DNA from: Apostichopus japonicus
Lineage: Eukaryota > Echinodermata > Holothuroidea > Aspidochirotida > Stichopodidae
Direction of reading: 5' to 3'
Assembly: GCF_037975245.1 (NCBI RefSeq)
Contig: NC_092565.1
Coordinates: 18,391,999 to 18,455,998 of the forward strand
Length of the DNA: 64,000 nucleotides
The notes beneath the pieces were generated by a model. It was not told where the DNA came from. It ran no database searches and saw nothing but the letters and a program-made list of their open reading frames with translations. Below are positions 13,553-25,190 of the stretch, in pieces. The position numbers and the translations under genes are program-made. Within the stretch, counting starts at the first letter, position 1. Every line of letters starts with the position of its first letter.

Positions 13553-13971
13553 AAGCAAAATCACAATAGAGATGGCATTAGTGTACCATGTAAGCTGTAC
13601 AGCTGCACACAGACCTTAGAAAAGATATCATGAATGACATCACTACAGCCACCACTCATAACATGCACTCAAATAAAATCACAAGCCGGATGACATAAGT
13701 GTACCATGCAAGCTCTACAGATGCACACAGACCTTAGAAAAGATATGACCAATGACATCACTACAGCCACCACTCATAAAACATGCACTCAAATAAAATC
13801 ACAAGTCGGATGACATAAGTGTACCATGCAAGCTCTACAGATGCACACAGACCTTAGAAAAGATATGATGAATGACATCACTACAGCCACCACTCATAAC
13901 ATGCACCCAAATAAAATCACAAGTCGGATGACATAAGTGTACCATGTAAGCTGTACAGATGCACACAGACC
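13553..13971 (+). repeat. Tandem repeat, 118-120-bp unit, about 3.5 copies
   Basis: The landmark gtgtaccatg recurs at about 13581, 13699, 13819 and 13937. Units share acagatgcacacagacctta and catcactacagccaccactc. The last unit is truncated after acagacct. The units are close to identical, so the array is young. The 118/120-bp unit is not a multiple of three, which argues against a coding repeat. Confidence 0.9.
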
Positions 13972-14501
13972 TACATATAGTGTGTGAATCCCCCCATAGA
14001 TGCTGCAACATGTGCAAGGTAGACTTGCACTTGTGAACCCTCCATAAGGATTATCAGTTTCCATGGTGACACAAATAAGCATCACACAGTCCAACATCCA
14101 TTAAAGATGGACAAACTGTCATTGTACAGTATCTTAGTAATGTGTCTGTGTTAATCTGCTGTGCAAGTTGATGTCAGGTTGTTAACCTTTTTCTTATTCA
14201 TACATTGAGTTGAATTTGTGAACATCGTCACTTCCCTACCCTTCTGTTCACACAGGATACTGCCCCCCCCCACCCCCATGTGTCACCGTTTTGTATACGT
14301 CAGTGTTGGTCAAGTCAAAACCTGTGATATACGTAGAATGAAATAAAGTAGTAGAGTACATTTCATCAGGCCTGAACTTCCCCGCACATCCTGTGTTTCA
14401 TTCTCAAAGAACTTACAGTTAATATTTACATGAAGAAAGTAGAATTTCCATAGTGTGTATCAATCAAGATTATGTATTTTTCTTATTTTTTCCTTCGACA
14501 G

Positions 14502-14578
14502 TTACTCCAAGGAATGTAGTCACCAGCAATACCAACAGAAACAAGAGAGTCATCATTTACCGAGAGACGTCCGTTTGA
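14502..14578 (+). CDS. Candidate terminal coding exon ending in a PDZ-ligand motif
   Basis: A T-rich tract ending cttcgacag provides a 3' splice site. Read with a two-base lead, the exon encodes 24 residues, TPRNVV...RVIIYRETSV, followed by TGA. The last four residues, ETSV, fit the class I PDZ-ligand pattern (S/T-X-V) seen at the C-termini of many membrane and polarity proteins; Vangl planar-polarity proteins end in ETSV. The rest of the sequence does not let me assign a family. The phase suits the candidate exon at 771-834. The sequence downstream is tandem repeats with no open frame, consistent with a 3'UTR. The evidence is one splice site, one short frame and one motif, so chance is a real alternative. 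Confidence 0.33.
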
Positions 14579-14881
14579 TGGACTGGCCGCTCTATACCTC
14601 ATCCGCAACAGTATATAGACAAACAAATAATTAGATTTAGAGAAAGTTTCTCCAAGGACTTGGAGACAGTGCTTGCTGCAATATCATAACCTGAACAACG
14701 TCGTTGATTATTAAATGTTGAAGTAAGTACTTTTCACCTTGAAAGCTGAAGAAGAGAGTTTCTAGTATCGTCGAAGATCAAAATTGCGGACACGAGGAGG
14801 ACTCCATCTGATCGTTGAAGATAAAAGTGAGGACTCATTTCTATCCAAGAAAATTCAATTTCAGGACTCAATTTCACCAAG

Positions 14882-15212
14882 AGTTGAAAATAGCAGCGAG
14901 GACTCATCACCATCGTTGAAGATAGCAGCGTGGACTCATCACCATTGTTGAAGATAGCAGCATGGACTCATCACCATTGTTGAAGATAGCAGCATGGACT
15001 CATCACCATTGTTGAAGATAGCAGCATGGACTCATCACCATTGTTGAAGATAGCAGCATGGACTCATCACCATTGTTGAAGATAGCAGCATGGACTCATC
15101 ACCATTGTTGAAGATGGCAGCGAGGACTCATCACCATTGTTGAAGATAACAGCATGGACTCATCATCATTGTTGAAGATAGCAGCGAGGACTCATCACCA
15201 TTGTAAAATAGC
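14882..15212 (+). repeat. Minisatellite, 32-bp unit, about 10 copies
   Basis: The unit contains gttgaagatagcagcatgg and actcatcaccatt and recurs every 32 bases. The central copies are nearly identical, while the edges (from about 14770) are degenerate. A 32-bp period shifts frame each copy, so it is not protein-coding. It would fall in the 3'UTR if the exon at 14502-14578 is real. Confidence 0.92.
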
Positions 15213-15414
15213 AGCGTGGGACACACCACCGTCATTGATGGAAGCAGTGGGACTCCTTGAGAGCTGAATTGAGAGTTCATATGACTAATTGTTCTCTTAA
15301 GATATGGGGTATATAATTTGCCACATTGCTCAGTGATCATTGTCTGAGTACAGTACTTGCATCAAATAGAAGTCAACACTGCTGACAGTGACTATCCTTG
15401 GACTGAAACCTTGG

Positions 15415-15925
15415 AGTAATAACCTGCTGGATTGAGTGACTATCCTTGGACCACTATCTCGGAGTAATATCCTCTAGGATTGAGTGACTATCTTTGAGTG
15501 TATTCTCTGTGTAAAAGCTGCAGTATTGAGTTAGTATCCTTGCAGTGTATTCTGAGTGTAATGTCCTATGGGATTGAGTGACTAACCTTGGACCACTATC
15601 TCGGAGTAATAACCTGCTGGATTGAGTGACTATCCTTGGACCACTATCTCGGAGTAATAACCTGCTGGATTGAGTGACTATCCTTGGACCACTATCTTTG
15701 AGTAATATCCTGTAGGATTGAGTGACTATCTTTGAGTGTATTCTCTGTGTAAAAGCTGCAGGATTGAGTTAGTATCCTTGCAGTGTATTCTGAGTGTAAT
15801 ATCCTATGGGATTGAGTGACTATCTTTGGACTGCTTCCTTGGCTTAATATCCGTCAGGAGATAGTGACTATCCTTGGCTTACTTCCTCAGGGTTATATCC
15901 TATAGGATTGAGTGACTATCTTTGG
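15415..15925 (+). repeat. Minisatellite, ~48-bp units within a ~238-bp higher-order unit
   Basis: Units begin gattgagtgactatccttgg and are about 48 bases long. A larger block that contains tgtgtaaaagctgca and agtgtattctgagtgtaat is repeated about 238 bases apart (near 15482 and 15720), so groups of units were duplicated together. No frame is maintained. Confidence 0.88.
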
Positions 15926-16188
15926 TAATATCCTGGGGTTGTAGTTAAGATCTTACAACTACTAACTGATCTGACATTGCCCGTTAATAAGCTATTACTC
16001 AACTGCTGCATATCAGTGGAAAGCATTCATCAGCTTACAAGTTTTCTCTGTACAGGCATGTCATGGGAATATATATTGAGGGACTCTCGTTCTGCTGCCA
16101 AAGTATTTTTTATTTGGTTAAGAGGAAACCATGCTCACTTCTTAATCTACCCTGTACATATATAATATAGCACAGAGATCTTGTATCA

Positions 16189-16194
16189 AATAAA
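16189..16194 (+). terminator. Candidate polyadenylation signal AATAAA
   Basis: This is the first canonical AATAAA noticed downstream of the TGA at 14576. It would give a 3'UTR of about 1.6 kb containing both minisatellites. It is only a hexamer match in AT-rich DNA. Confidence 0.2.
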
Positions 16195-16199
16195 AGTCA

Positions 16200-17400
16200 T
16201 CTAAAACAGTGGTGATTTCAACACCGGCCAGAGATAACAAACAAAAGTAACTGAAAACTCTGTCGTCATCGCAGAAGTAACCCATAAGAGTAAAAGCCAC
16301 AGTATCTAAGCTTAAGTCGTAAAGTTTAAAGCAACTCATCTTTGAAGGCTTGCATCACTGGCTTCTTATGTGAGCTTTTCAAAGTGATGTTTTCTGCAAA
16401 ATATTGTCATATTGTAACCAAAACATTGTTCATCATTTCTAGGTCATCGTTATTCTATGTGACTCCCACATCATTTCATTTAGGCTAAAGTCAGATTTAA
16501 CAATCAGTGGATAAAATGTAAAATAAAAAGTCTCAGAAGAAACCAGGTTTGAACCAGCACCCTGGTTGGCTGTAGGGAGAAAATCTTTTCATGTGCAATT
16601 ATAATCGAGAAAGTAACCAACAAATATCTTCATAGAGCAACTTTTCTTGACTAGGAGGGTATGGGTGCTTGATAATGGCAAGAGAAACAAAAATATGTTT
16701 TTAATTATTTATAAGTGATATTTATTAACGACGATTGACGCAAAATAACATCCACGAGAAAGCATTCTTTTCTGTTGGAAAAAAAAAATATTGTTGTGAC
16801 AAAACATGTACGTTATAAATGTCTTCCTATGCTGAACGCAAAGGAAATGCTAAATCCCACCACTTTAATTCTCATTGCACTTCCAGTAACTTTGAGCTAT
16901 TATACTATGGTAATAATATTGCTCCTCTCACTGGTAGTGACTGAAAGTAACTCAAGTCTTCAAGTGTCATCACTACTGGAAATGTGTCAAGTTGTTGGCA
17001 GCTTACTTTTTTGTATTTGGATGATAAAGGGTTTTACTATCTATGCTTATTTCCAATGGAACTTGCCGATCAAATATTAAGCTTTTGAAGCAGACATTTA
17101 AATACAGTAATTCTCCTCTTGATTAAATATCACAAATTATTTGCTTTTGGATAGTTTAGGAGGGGTTTTTTACAAGTGCTTCTCGGGGTAGGCTTTATCA
17201 TATCTCATGATGTATGTCGGTTAAAGTGTTGGTATTGGGATGCAAAGTGGAAACATATCCGGGATGCATTTACTACTGCACAAAGTAAAACTATGCTTAT
17301 TTTTCATCCTTCATTTTAAGTTTTTGGTGATCTTGCAAAAATTTCTCTTTAGTATAAAAATGATATTCTGATGCAAAACTTGCAGGTTTATATTTGACGT
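16200..17400. other. Non-coding, nothing recognised
   Basis: AT-rich. A 101-codon frame at about 16775-17080 has hydrophobic stretches but no recognisable family, no splice-site support and AT-driven composition, so it is not called. Confidence 0.45.
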
Positions 17401-17507
17401 TCAAACATCACCACCTCCCCCTCCCCCTATTTCTGGGGTATCATATAGTTTTTCAAACATCACCCCCTCCCTCTCTGGTGTATTTATCTGGTGTATCACA
17501 TAGTTTT
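17401..17507 (+). repeat. Tandem duplication, 52-bp period
   Basis: The copies at 17401 and 17453 share tcaaacatcacc, a C/T-rich centre and tatca(t/c)atagtttt. The second copy has an extra internal ggtgtat repeat. Confidence 0.75.
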
Positions 17508-17512
17508 GTTAG

Positions 17513-20500
17513 TGGTTGTTAGTGAGGGGGCGGGTTTGGGGTGGGGAGGGAATATTGCCAAGTGAACCGTTTAGTGAACATAATCTTAATAACAATGGAT
17601 CCTTTACTCTCGGGTTTTGTTTCATTTTTGCAAAAACTAGAGCTACAAATTCTTACTATATATTATTATTATAGTAAGAAAAGGGGGTTTTTATTCAGGA
17701 TAACGGCTAAATTTGTCCCTATGCACTGTATTTTATCGCTGATTCGTACAAAATATCTTCCATAATAATCTTTCGTTGCAAAGGAATAGAAAGGAAAATT
17801 AATTCTCAATTGCACAAAGGCATCCTTTAAGTTTGTTTCCCCCTTTTTATTATGTGCTGAAGAAGTTTTGAAATTATTTTTTGAAAGACCCTTGGCCTTT
17901 TGGATCTACCTGGAAAGCCTGGATATATGGAGTGCATTGTACATGTTCTGGGTAAACTGAGGATACACGTCACTCATTGAGAGTACTAATAGATCAGGAA
18001 CAGCTGGACGTTAGAACGTCAGACGATGGTCTTATTTGTTTTGGATGCTAGAAGGAGGAGGAAGACTTGAAGCAAGTCTAAAAAGATTTTCCGGGTGACA
18101 TTAGTTTACAGTTATTTGAATGAATAAAATCTCTTCTTGTGTGAAAAATCACTTCTTTCAAGATCGGTAAAGACTTTGTTTAATTTGATTGAATTTGTTC
18201 ATTAGTTGTAGAGAGCACAATTAATCATGTTCTAGGAGAAGTTTGACTTCGGGACTGTAATGTGGGAAGTTTTATCGTATAGGGATCGGTGTAATTTTAT
18301 ATGGCATTGGTGAATAAATTGATAGTTTTATTAGTTTTAGGGTAGCTTCTTTCGTTCTTTATATTTTGGTAGCATATTTGAATGTATGGTAGGCCACATC
18401 GTTAATTCAACTGGTATTTTTTGCCTCATATGAAACGTGTAGCATTTTTAACGAGCCACATAAAGCATCAGACATAGGCTGCAGTGTTTAAAAGTCTTTT
18501 GGGGATTTTTTTTTTATTTTTAAATATATTTTTTCCCCTTTTTTAATGTTGTTCTTTGATAGCACCCAGGTGTTTCAAAATTAGAAAGATAAACTTTGAA
18601 GTCTCAGCAATTAGGGTTGATTGTTTTTATTTATCGATTGCTGCATGTATTCAAGAACTCAATATTTTTGTATATTTATGAATGTATGTAGGATTATGCA
18701 TGTGAGTGATATATTAATTAATGGCATGGTGCTGTTTTTATTTGTATATATTTCAATTGTGCTCAATAATAGCCATGAATGTATACACATTTACAACTTT
18801 CATATTATGAAGGGAAGAAAAAACATAAAAATCATGGAATGATGTTAAATTGTCTCAACTTTTTTTCAAACCCTTTTAGCAGTTTTTCTTTTCATATTCT
18901 TTTTTTTTTTCTCTCTTTTCTGTCTCGTTAAAATTTCGCTCCAATTCTCTCTGTATTGTCTTCAAAGACGATTGAATATGACGTTATTCAGTTTTCATCA
19001 CAGAAAAATATGTTAATTTGTTGTGACAAGAGTTCAAAGGAATGACGGTTGCAATGTAGCATTTTGTCTTATATAGGCACTCTTGATTTTAATGACAAAA
19101 AAAGCTCACAAAGTTATAAAATGCATATTTAATTTTCTGTTTAGCATCTCTCCTATCATATGTTATTATAAACAGTACCAACAAAATTTATAAGAATTAT
19201 TTTAGAAAGATTTCTTCTTTTTCTTTATAAATTTGCTTTTATTAATTTTTCCTTGGAATCTGTTGTTTACATATGCTTCTACTTTTCTCTCTTCAAAGCT
19301 GTTTCAAAAAGTTTGACCATTTATCTTTAAAGACTTTATTAGCCATCGATGGTAGTGTGTGGTTGCAACTGTGGATAGGGTGTTACCAATGTGACAGGCA
19401 GCTGTAGAAACATACATAAAGTATATGGACCAATTCATGGTGTGCTAATTTGAGCAAAAGATGCTCAGTGTTAAGCTCTTTACTATAAAAACGAATTACT
19501 TTTCTGGAAACAATATTTCTGGAAAGAAGCTGGCCTACCTCAAAATGCGAATTAAAAAAAAAGGTGAAACTTCGCCTCGTCTTCTTGAAGAGGTGTCACT
19601 GTTTATATATTGCCAAACTGTAGGCCATGACACAGCTTTTGAAGTTTCCAGACCAAAAAGTTTTCATTAACCAGCTAGAAACTTTGTCCATTCCTTATTA
19701 TAGGCATGTTGAAATTTTGGCCAATCCCGAAATTTGTTCCTGTAGGTTCTCCAAAAATATCTTGTGGACAAGTTATTGAAACAGGAAATCATGAATGGAA
19801 ATTTCGATTGCAAAATTATAAACCAAATTATTGGAAATGATAAACAAGTGTTAAGAAATTAAATTGTTTGCTCTTTCAAAACTTTTAACTTATTTTCAAA
19901 TATTAGAGGGGTTCAATTTAGAAGAACAATATATGATTTTATGACAATCTTTGTTTTTAAGTTTTATCATAGTGGACCATTTTTCTAGCATATTTAGATG
20001 TAATATTTGACTATTTGAATATATTGGTATGGTCACCCCCATATTAATGTAACTTGTAATGGTTTCACAAACCCTGACCAATCCATGCTCCCTTTCTTTC
20101 TTTTTTTACCCCTTTTTTTTTTAAAGATAATTCATTGCAGGGGTAACAGATCAGTCCTATACACAGTTAGCAATCCCCTCTCCCTCTCTTTAGAATACCT
20201 AAAAAGTGTATTTATTTTTGACATGAAACAATAACCTGAGATTTCCTTTTATCAGCATAAACTTCTTCCTATATTTTGGTCACGTCGCGGTGGATGTTAG
20301 AGGATTACGTGACACTCGGATCAGCAAATAATTGCAACTAACACAACTCTTGTAATACCTTGTTTTTTTTAATGTATTAGGTTTGGTCTCAGGGAGTTAC
20401 AACAATTTCTGCTGTTTTAATGGCTCATTTCCAAAACAACTCTTGATATTTTTTAGTAAATTGCAATAAATATATTTTTTTTGGCAATAGATGTAGATTA

Positions 20501-20625
20501 GATAAAAAAAGTTTTAAGGAGTTTGTTGCAAATAGGAGTCTCATCATATTTTAAATGAAGCTCTAAAATGTAAAGTGTGATGATTTCTAATTTACGAAGG
20601 TTTCTAAGGCATTGTTTGACCAATT
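17513..20625. other. Non-coding, nothing recognised
   Basis: AT-rich sequence with T-runs (for example about 18509-18517 and 18900-18910). Only short frames without signatures occur. No TIR-bounded element or tandem array was seen. Confidence 0.5.
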
Positions 20626-20690
20626 GGGTGGGGAGAGCGGGGGAGGGGGTGCTGGGGAGAGGGTGCTGGGGAGGGGGTGCTGGGCTGGGA
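20626..20690 (+). repeat. G-rich minisatellite, potential G-quadruplex
   Basis: Degenerate repeats of gagggggtgctgggga produce at least six runs of four or more G in 65 bases. This fits the G-quadruplex motif on the + strand. Nothing shows that it folds or functions in vivo. Confidence 0.7.
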
Positions 20691-20782
20691 TAAGTTAGCC
20701 ATCCTTGTTAGGTTACATGGCCACCATGCAAACCACTTTATATTTTATTATCAGTTTGTAATGTGTGGTGGTAACAGTATGA

Positions 20783-20873
20783 GAATGAGGGGGTAGTGTA
20801 GAGGGGGCAGGATAGAGAGGGCAGGATATAGAGGGCAGGGGAAGAGAAGAGATGGAAGGGTAGAGGGCAGGGT
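20783..20873 (+). repeat. Purine-rich tract with gggcaggata repeats
   Basis: A nearly all-purine stretch with several copies of gagggcag. The overlapping minus-strand frame (20713-20967) translates mostly this tract and is not a gene. Confidence 0.7.
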
Positions 20874-20880
20874 CGACGAG

Positions 20881-23800
20881 AACAGGCACAGTTAGCAGGA
20901 TGTATTTCCCTGCATAAATAAATACAAGCCAGTTTTTTTTGTCTGTTTTTAAATCAATTGGTTCCACTATTAGGCCTTATGTTGATCTTTTAACTGGATG
21001 ATGGAGATTAAATGAGACCTCCCACCCTACACCCCACCCCTATCCAGCCGGCATTTCTAAACTAGATTCTGACAAGTGCTTCGATGATATTATTTTACAA
21101 TTCATTATTATTTTTAGTAGTTCTTTTTCTTTTATTAGTTTCAGTTTGTGTTTTTTCTTGTATTTAGTTCATTTGTTTGTAGATAGTTTTATTCACTAGA
21201 TAGTTTTATTCACTGTTGAGAATTCGCACATCAATGATCGTTTCTTTCAGCTGTTGTTGCTATTAATATATTTAAATTAAATTCATGCATATCTCATTCT
21301 TTCACATATTTGTTGCTTTATCCTATCCAATTGTCTCCCCCCCTTGGTCCTGTGTACTGGTTTGACCAAAGGAATTCATTTTATAGGGCAAAATCAATTT
21401 TGTTGTAGCAAGGCAGAAAATTTGACTTGAGAAGCTAGAATATCATATTCATGTTGTGCAAAACTAACCAGTGATAGTATATGGGTGCTTAACAAAACGA
21501 TGGACAAGTTTACAGTATGGTGGTGTAGTGCACCAACAGAATTATGGTGTAAAACCAAACAATTTCAAATTTCACATGGATTGTATACAATATCTAGAAC
21601 TCTTTTTTTTCTGCCGCCTGTTATTTTATTTTTTTGTAGAATTTTGTAGAATTAATTCCCCACAACTGTAAGATGATCGTGTACAGCATCATATATAAAC
21701 TGTGCTAGGCTACAAATGAACAGATTTGATAAACGCCTTTAGTGTTGCAGTATGTTTCAGACTATTCTCTAGCATATTTAATTACTATATGATCTGGCCT
21801 CATTAGAAATTCAGTTAGAAACGTACAGATGTAGACGGGTTGTTTTCTCCATTGCAATGACATTGCAATGATATTGTTGGTGTATACAGTGTACATACAT
21901 ACATTGTTCTGTATTCTTCCGTCATTGAATAGGAAATGGGGGGGGGGTGGTAGGGGGATGGTAGGGGTGGGTTTGACCCACAGTACAGGGTCATGTTTAC
22001 CTGCTGTACAAATCATTAGGAAACTGGAAGATATAAGAACTAAACAACCATGATTGGTGCAGAAACTAAATATTAAAATAAAAAAGGAACACATGATCTC
22101 CAGTCAGCTGATGACGTCACAACTCTAATCTCATATTCATTCATATTCTGATGAAAAAATTATTATAAATTAATTCGATAGGCGTTAAATTTGTAATACT
22201 TTTGTCAAACATTTCCGATTAGTTTTACATAAGACGAAGCAGTCATATACGTGTGAAGAGAAAAGGAGGTCATTGTTTCTAAACTGAGGGCGCTAGTTAA
22301 CCATACAAAATTATCTCTTTGTGGTGGTTGTTCATCTTTAGTTTCAGGTCATCAATTTTAACGTCTTCTAATCCTCCTCCTCCTTCTCTTTCCTCGTTCT
22401 TCTTCATCTTCCATATAACATCATCATGGTATTTGTGAATTGAAATATGCATTTTGTGCATCCTGTATGTGGGATCAGATATTATTAGCTTTATATTAGA
22501 TATTAAATATGTATGTAATTTGTTCTTATTTTCAGAATTGTATTATCGAATTATATCGTGAAAATATTATCTTTCTCCATGTTTGTTTTTTTCTTTTGTT
22601 GTGTATCGAGTTTTAGATATTGAAAGTTAACATCCTTCAAGTCAAATATATAGGCGCAACCACGTATACTTCTGTAGGCGGATTTTCTTCCCCCCCCCCC
22701 AGCAACAAAATCATTTGGCTCGATTCCCCCACCCCCACCCCCCTAATACCACAACTGGCGGACAATGTATATGTAGTTCAACCTAAACAGTCAAAAGTTC
22801 TTCAAATTTTTTTCAAAAGTTGAAAAATATATCACAATTATGCATCCAAGCAACCTCCATTTTACTAAATTTCTCAAATGTAGGGGAAACCCCTTCCTCG
22901 TCGACATAACATTTAGCCTCTCACCCAGTAAATATATTGTGGTTGTGACCCCTTCTAATACCATACCAAAATAGTGCCTATGCACGAGCACCCATAATAT
23001 AATTTAACCAGGCATGAGTCCCTATCATTATCCCTCCCTTACCACATTTTAGCATAAGTCCACTTACATTGTCTCTTTGTGAGGATTATGATGACGTAGT
23101 ACCTTGTCGATATATCCTGCTCATGGCTCTACCTAAAATGCCAACAGAAGTGGTTCATGTGTTTTGTACTTATTATGGCGTCTTATTATGACGTCACATC
23201 TTCCACCGTTCATAACATTCCATTAAGTACGCTGAATCACGACACATCCAATGCGTGTTAGCGGTGGCAGCTGTACTGCTGCAGCAGACATGTTCATAGT
23301 ATCAAACTTCTCCGGCTAGTTACATCCTATAAGCTATATGACGTCATAGTAGATCATATGCGTTTACTTTCCTATTTTCGCAACATAGTAATTGGCCTAA
23401 CACACAATGTGATACGTATGGGTGTTTGTATTTGCATTTGACCTATAACTCGGAACATGACATGCACATGCGCAGTTGGTGCACTAAATTTTTTAACGTC
23501 ATCAGTCGACACCGGTTCCTCTTCACCCCGGCTCCCCCCACCCCTTTCAAATCTTGAAATCCATATTCTTACCACCCCTAGAAACCCCTAGAAACGCAAG
23601 ACGTTTGGCCGCTTACTCGTTAACATGCTCCATTAACGTTGTCAATATATCTTTGGCTGTGAAATTATTAAGAGCTATATAGAGCTGAGATGCACCTTAC
23701 TTTCTTCACACAAACTGTTAATGACAATAGTAAAGACACAAACTTAAAGAGTTTATGAGGGGGAAAACAAATCGCATTTCCAATGAGCAAAAGAATGCAT

Positions 23801-24739
23801 TTCCTCCCGCATTTATCATTCACAAACTTAAGAACTTTTCTTATGGAAATTTGCGAGCGAAGATGTGGCTGATTTTTGCGCGTCACACGTTACCTATATG
23901 AATATTCATCGACTGCATATGTTTGGCCTCGTGTTCCAAATATGCGACAGATACTTGAAGATGGATGATCAAACCATTTGTTAAAAACTTAATCTTAACC
24001 GGCCGGGGGGGGGGGAATTTATTTCTATCCTTTTACTTTGTTATTATTCTATTGCTTTCTACTTTTCTTTTCGTCTTCTTCTTTCCTTTTTCTCGTTCCT
24101 TCTTTTCCTCTCTCGTTGTTTTAAGAAGATACTTCAAAGTAATCGTCACCAAGATTCGGTTCCCTCTATCCGTCTCATTGAAAACGAAAAGAAACAAAGT
24201 TGGTTTGAAATCATGATTTCCCCGGTTTCTTTCGATTTATACGTCATTTGGGAAATCAGAAATTTGAAATTCAATCATTTGGCGATGATATCCCGTAACA
24301 TTAGAGGCAGTCACAATGCACCTAACGGCGACCGCCAAGGATCAAGGAGGCGAAGCCAAGATTGTTTAAGATTGCCTGATGGTTAAACAAACTTGATAAA
24401 CTAATATCTGTTAGATTCTTGATGTGTCTGAACAGCGGTGGCGTATTATTTCCGAATCGAAGAGGTGCAAAACAATGCGGAGAAATTGACGGGAAAAGCG
24501 CGCCTTTAAATTGCAGGGAAGTTTACGCAGTATTTGGATGGATCTGCTTAGTGTGTCGCCTCGAAGGTCATATCATATTCGGACGGATAAGTATGTTGGG
24601 TGGTTGGGACACAGACATTTAAGTTTTTAATGGGGAACAAATTGTACTATTTCATTCATGTTTTTTAGTTAGCGTAAATTCTAACCCTGATAATCGTATT
24701 TCAAGTCGTTAACTGTATTTCCAGTGATTTAACAGCTTG
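20881..24739. other. Non-coding, nothing recognised apart from CRE-like sites
   Basis: No supported exon. The stretch includes C-runs (22690-22700) and G-runs (21939-21947, 24005-24014). Three perfect TGACGTCA palindromes fall at 22112, 23189 and 23339. A 67-codon frame at 24419-24622 is more GC-rich than its surroundings but has no recognised motif or splice support. Confidence 0.45.
23189..23346. promoter_or_regulatory. Pair of perfect CRE palindromes
   Basis: TGACGTCA occurs at 23189-23196 and again at 23339-23346, with a third at 22112-22119. The octamer is the full CREB/ATF binding site. No transcript start or exon is visible nearby, so a regulatory role is only possible. Confidence 0.3.
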
Positions 24740-25190
24740 TCAGGATATGTAGCCAAGGGTAGCAAGGGGGGGGGGGGGGGATGGGTGATCGGAAGAATTC
24801 TAAACTTCCTTCAGGTGATTGAGGTAGGGGTAGGGGTAGGGGGGCTAGAGGTCTCAGGGAAGGGGAAGACCATGGGAGTCTGGGTGCATTCGGAGGCATA
24901 TTTAGACTATAAATTAGACCCCTAAATATTTGCTTACGCAAAGTTGTGTAATAAGTACTCTTGATTTACTTTGTGAGGTTAACATGGGTGCCATAGCAAC
25001 GGTCTATTTCTTCCATGGCTGACTGTGAAAATCCCCCAATGAAACATTTCATCCCGTCTGAACATTTGCCCGACTGATGGGGCCATGTCTCCCCCTCATG
25101 CTCCACCGGCGGCCACCTCTTATTCTCTGAACGATGTTTTCTTACGCACATCTGTTCAGTAGTCATTTCGTTAACTACCGATGTTTGTCT
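24740..25190 (+). repeat. Dispersed repeat family, copy A
   Basis: This copy contains the family core gtgcattcggaggcatattt followed by agactataaatta (24883-24916), preceded by G-runs. Downstream it shares atttgcttacgcaaag-like and ttcttccatgg-like blocks with copy B at 42230-42620. The tail is C-rich. No TSD could be fixed, so the superfamily is unknown. The overlapping 24729-24941 frame is an artefact of the G-run and repeat. Confidence 0.6.

Noticed and set aside
24822-24842. Telomere-like taggggtagggg repeat
   Set aside because: Only about three units inside a G-rich dispersed repeat. No extended array.
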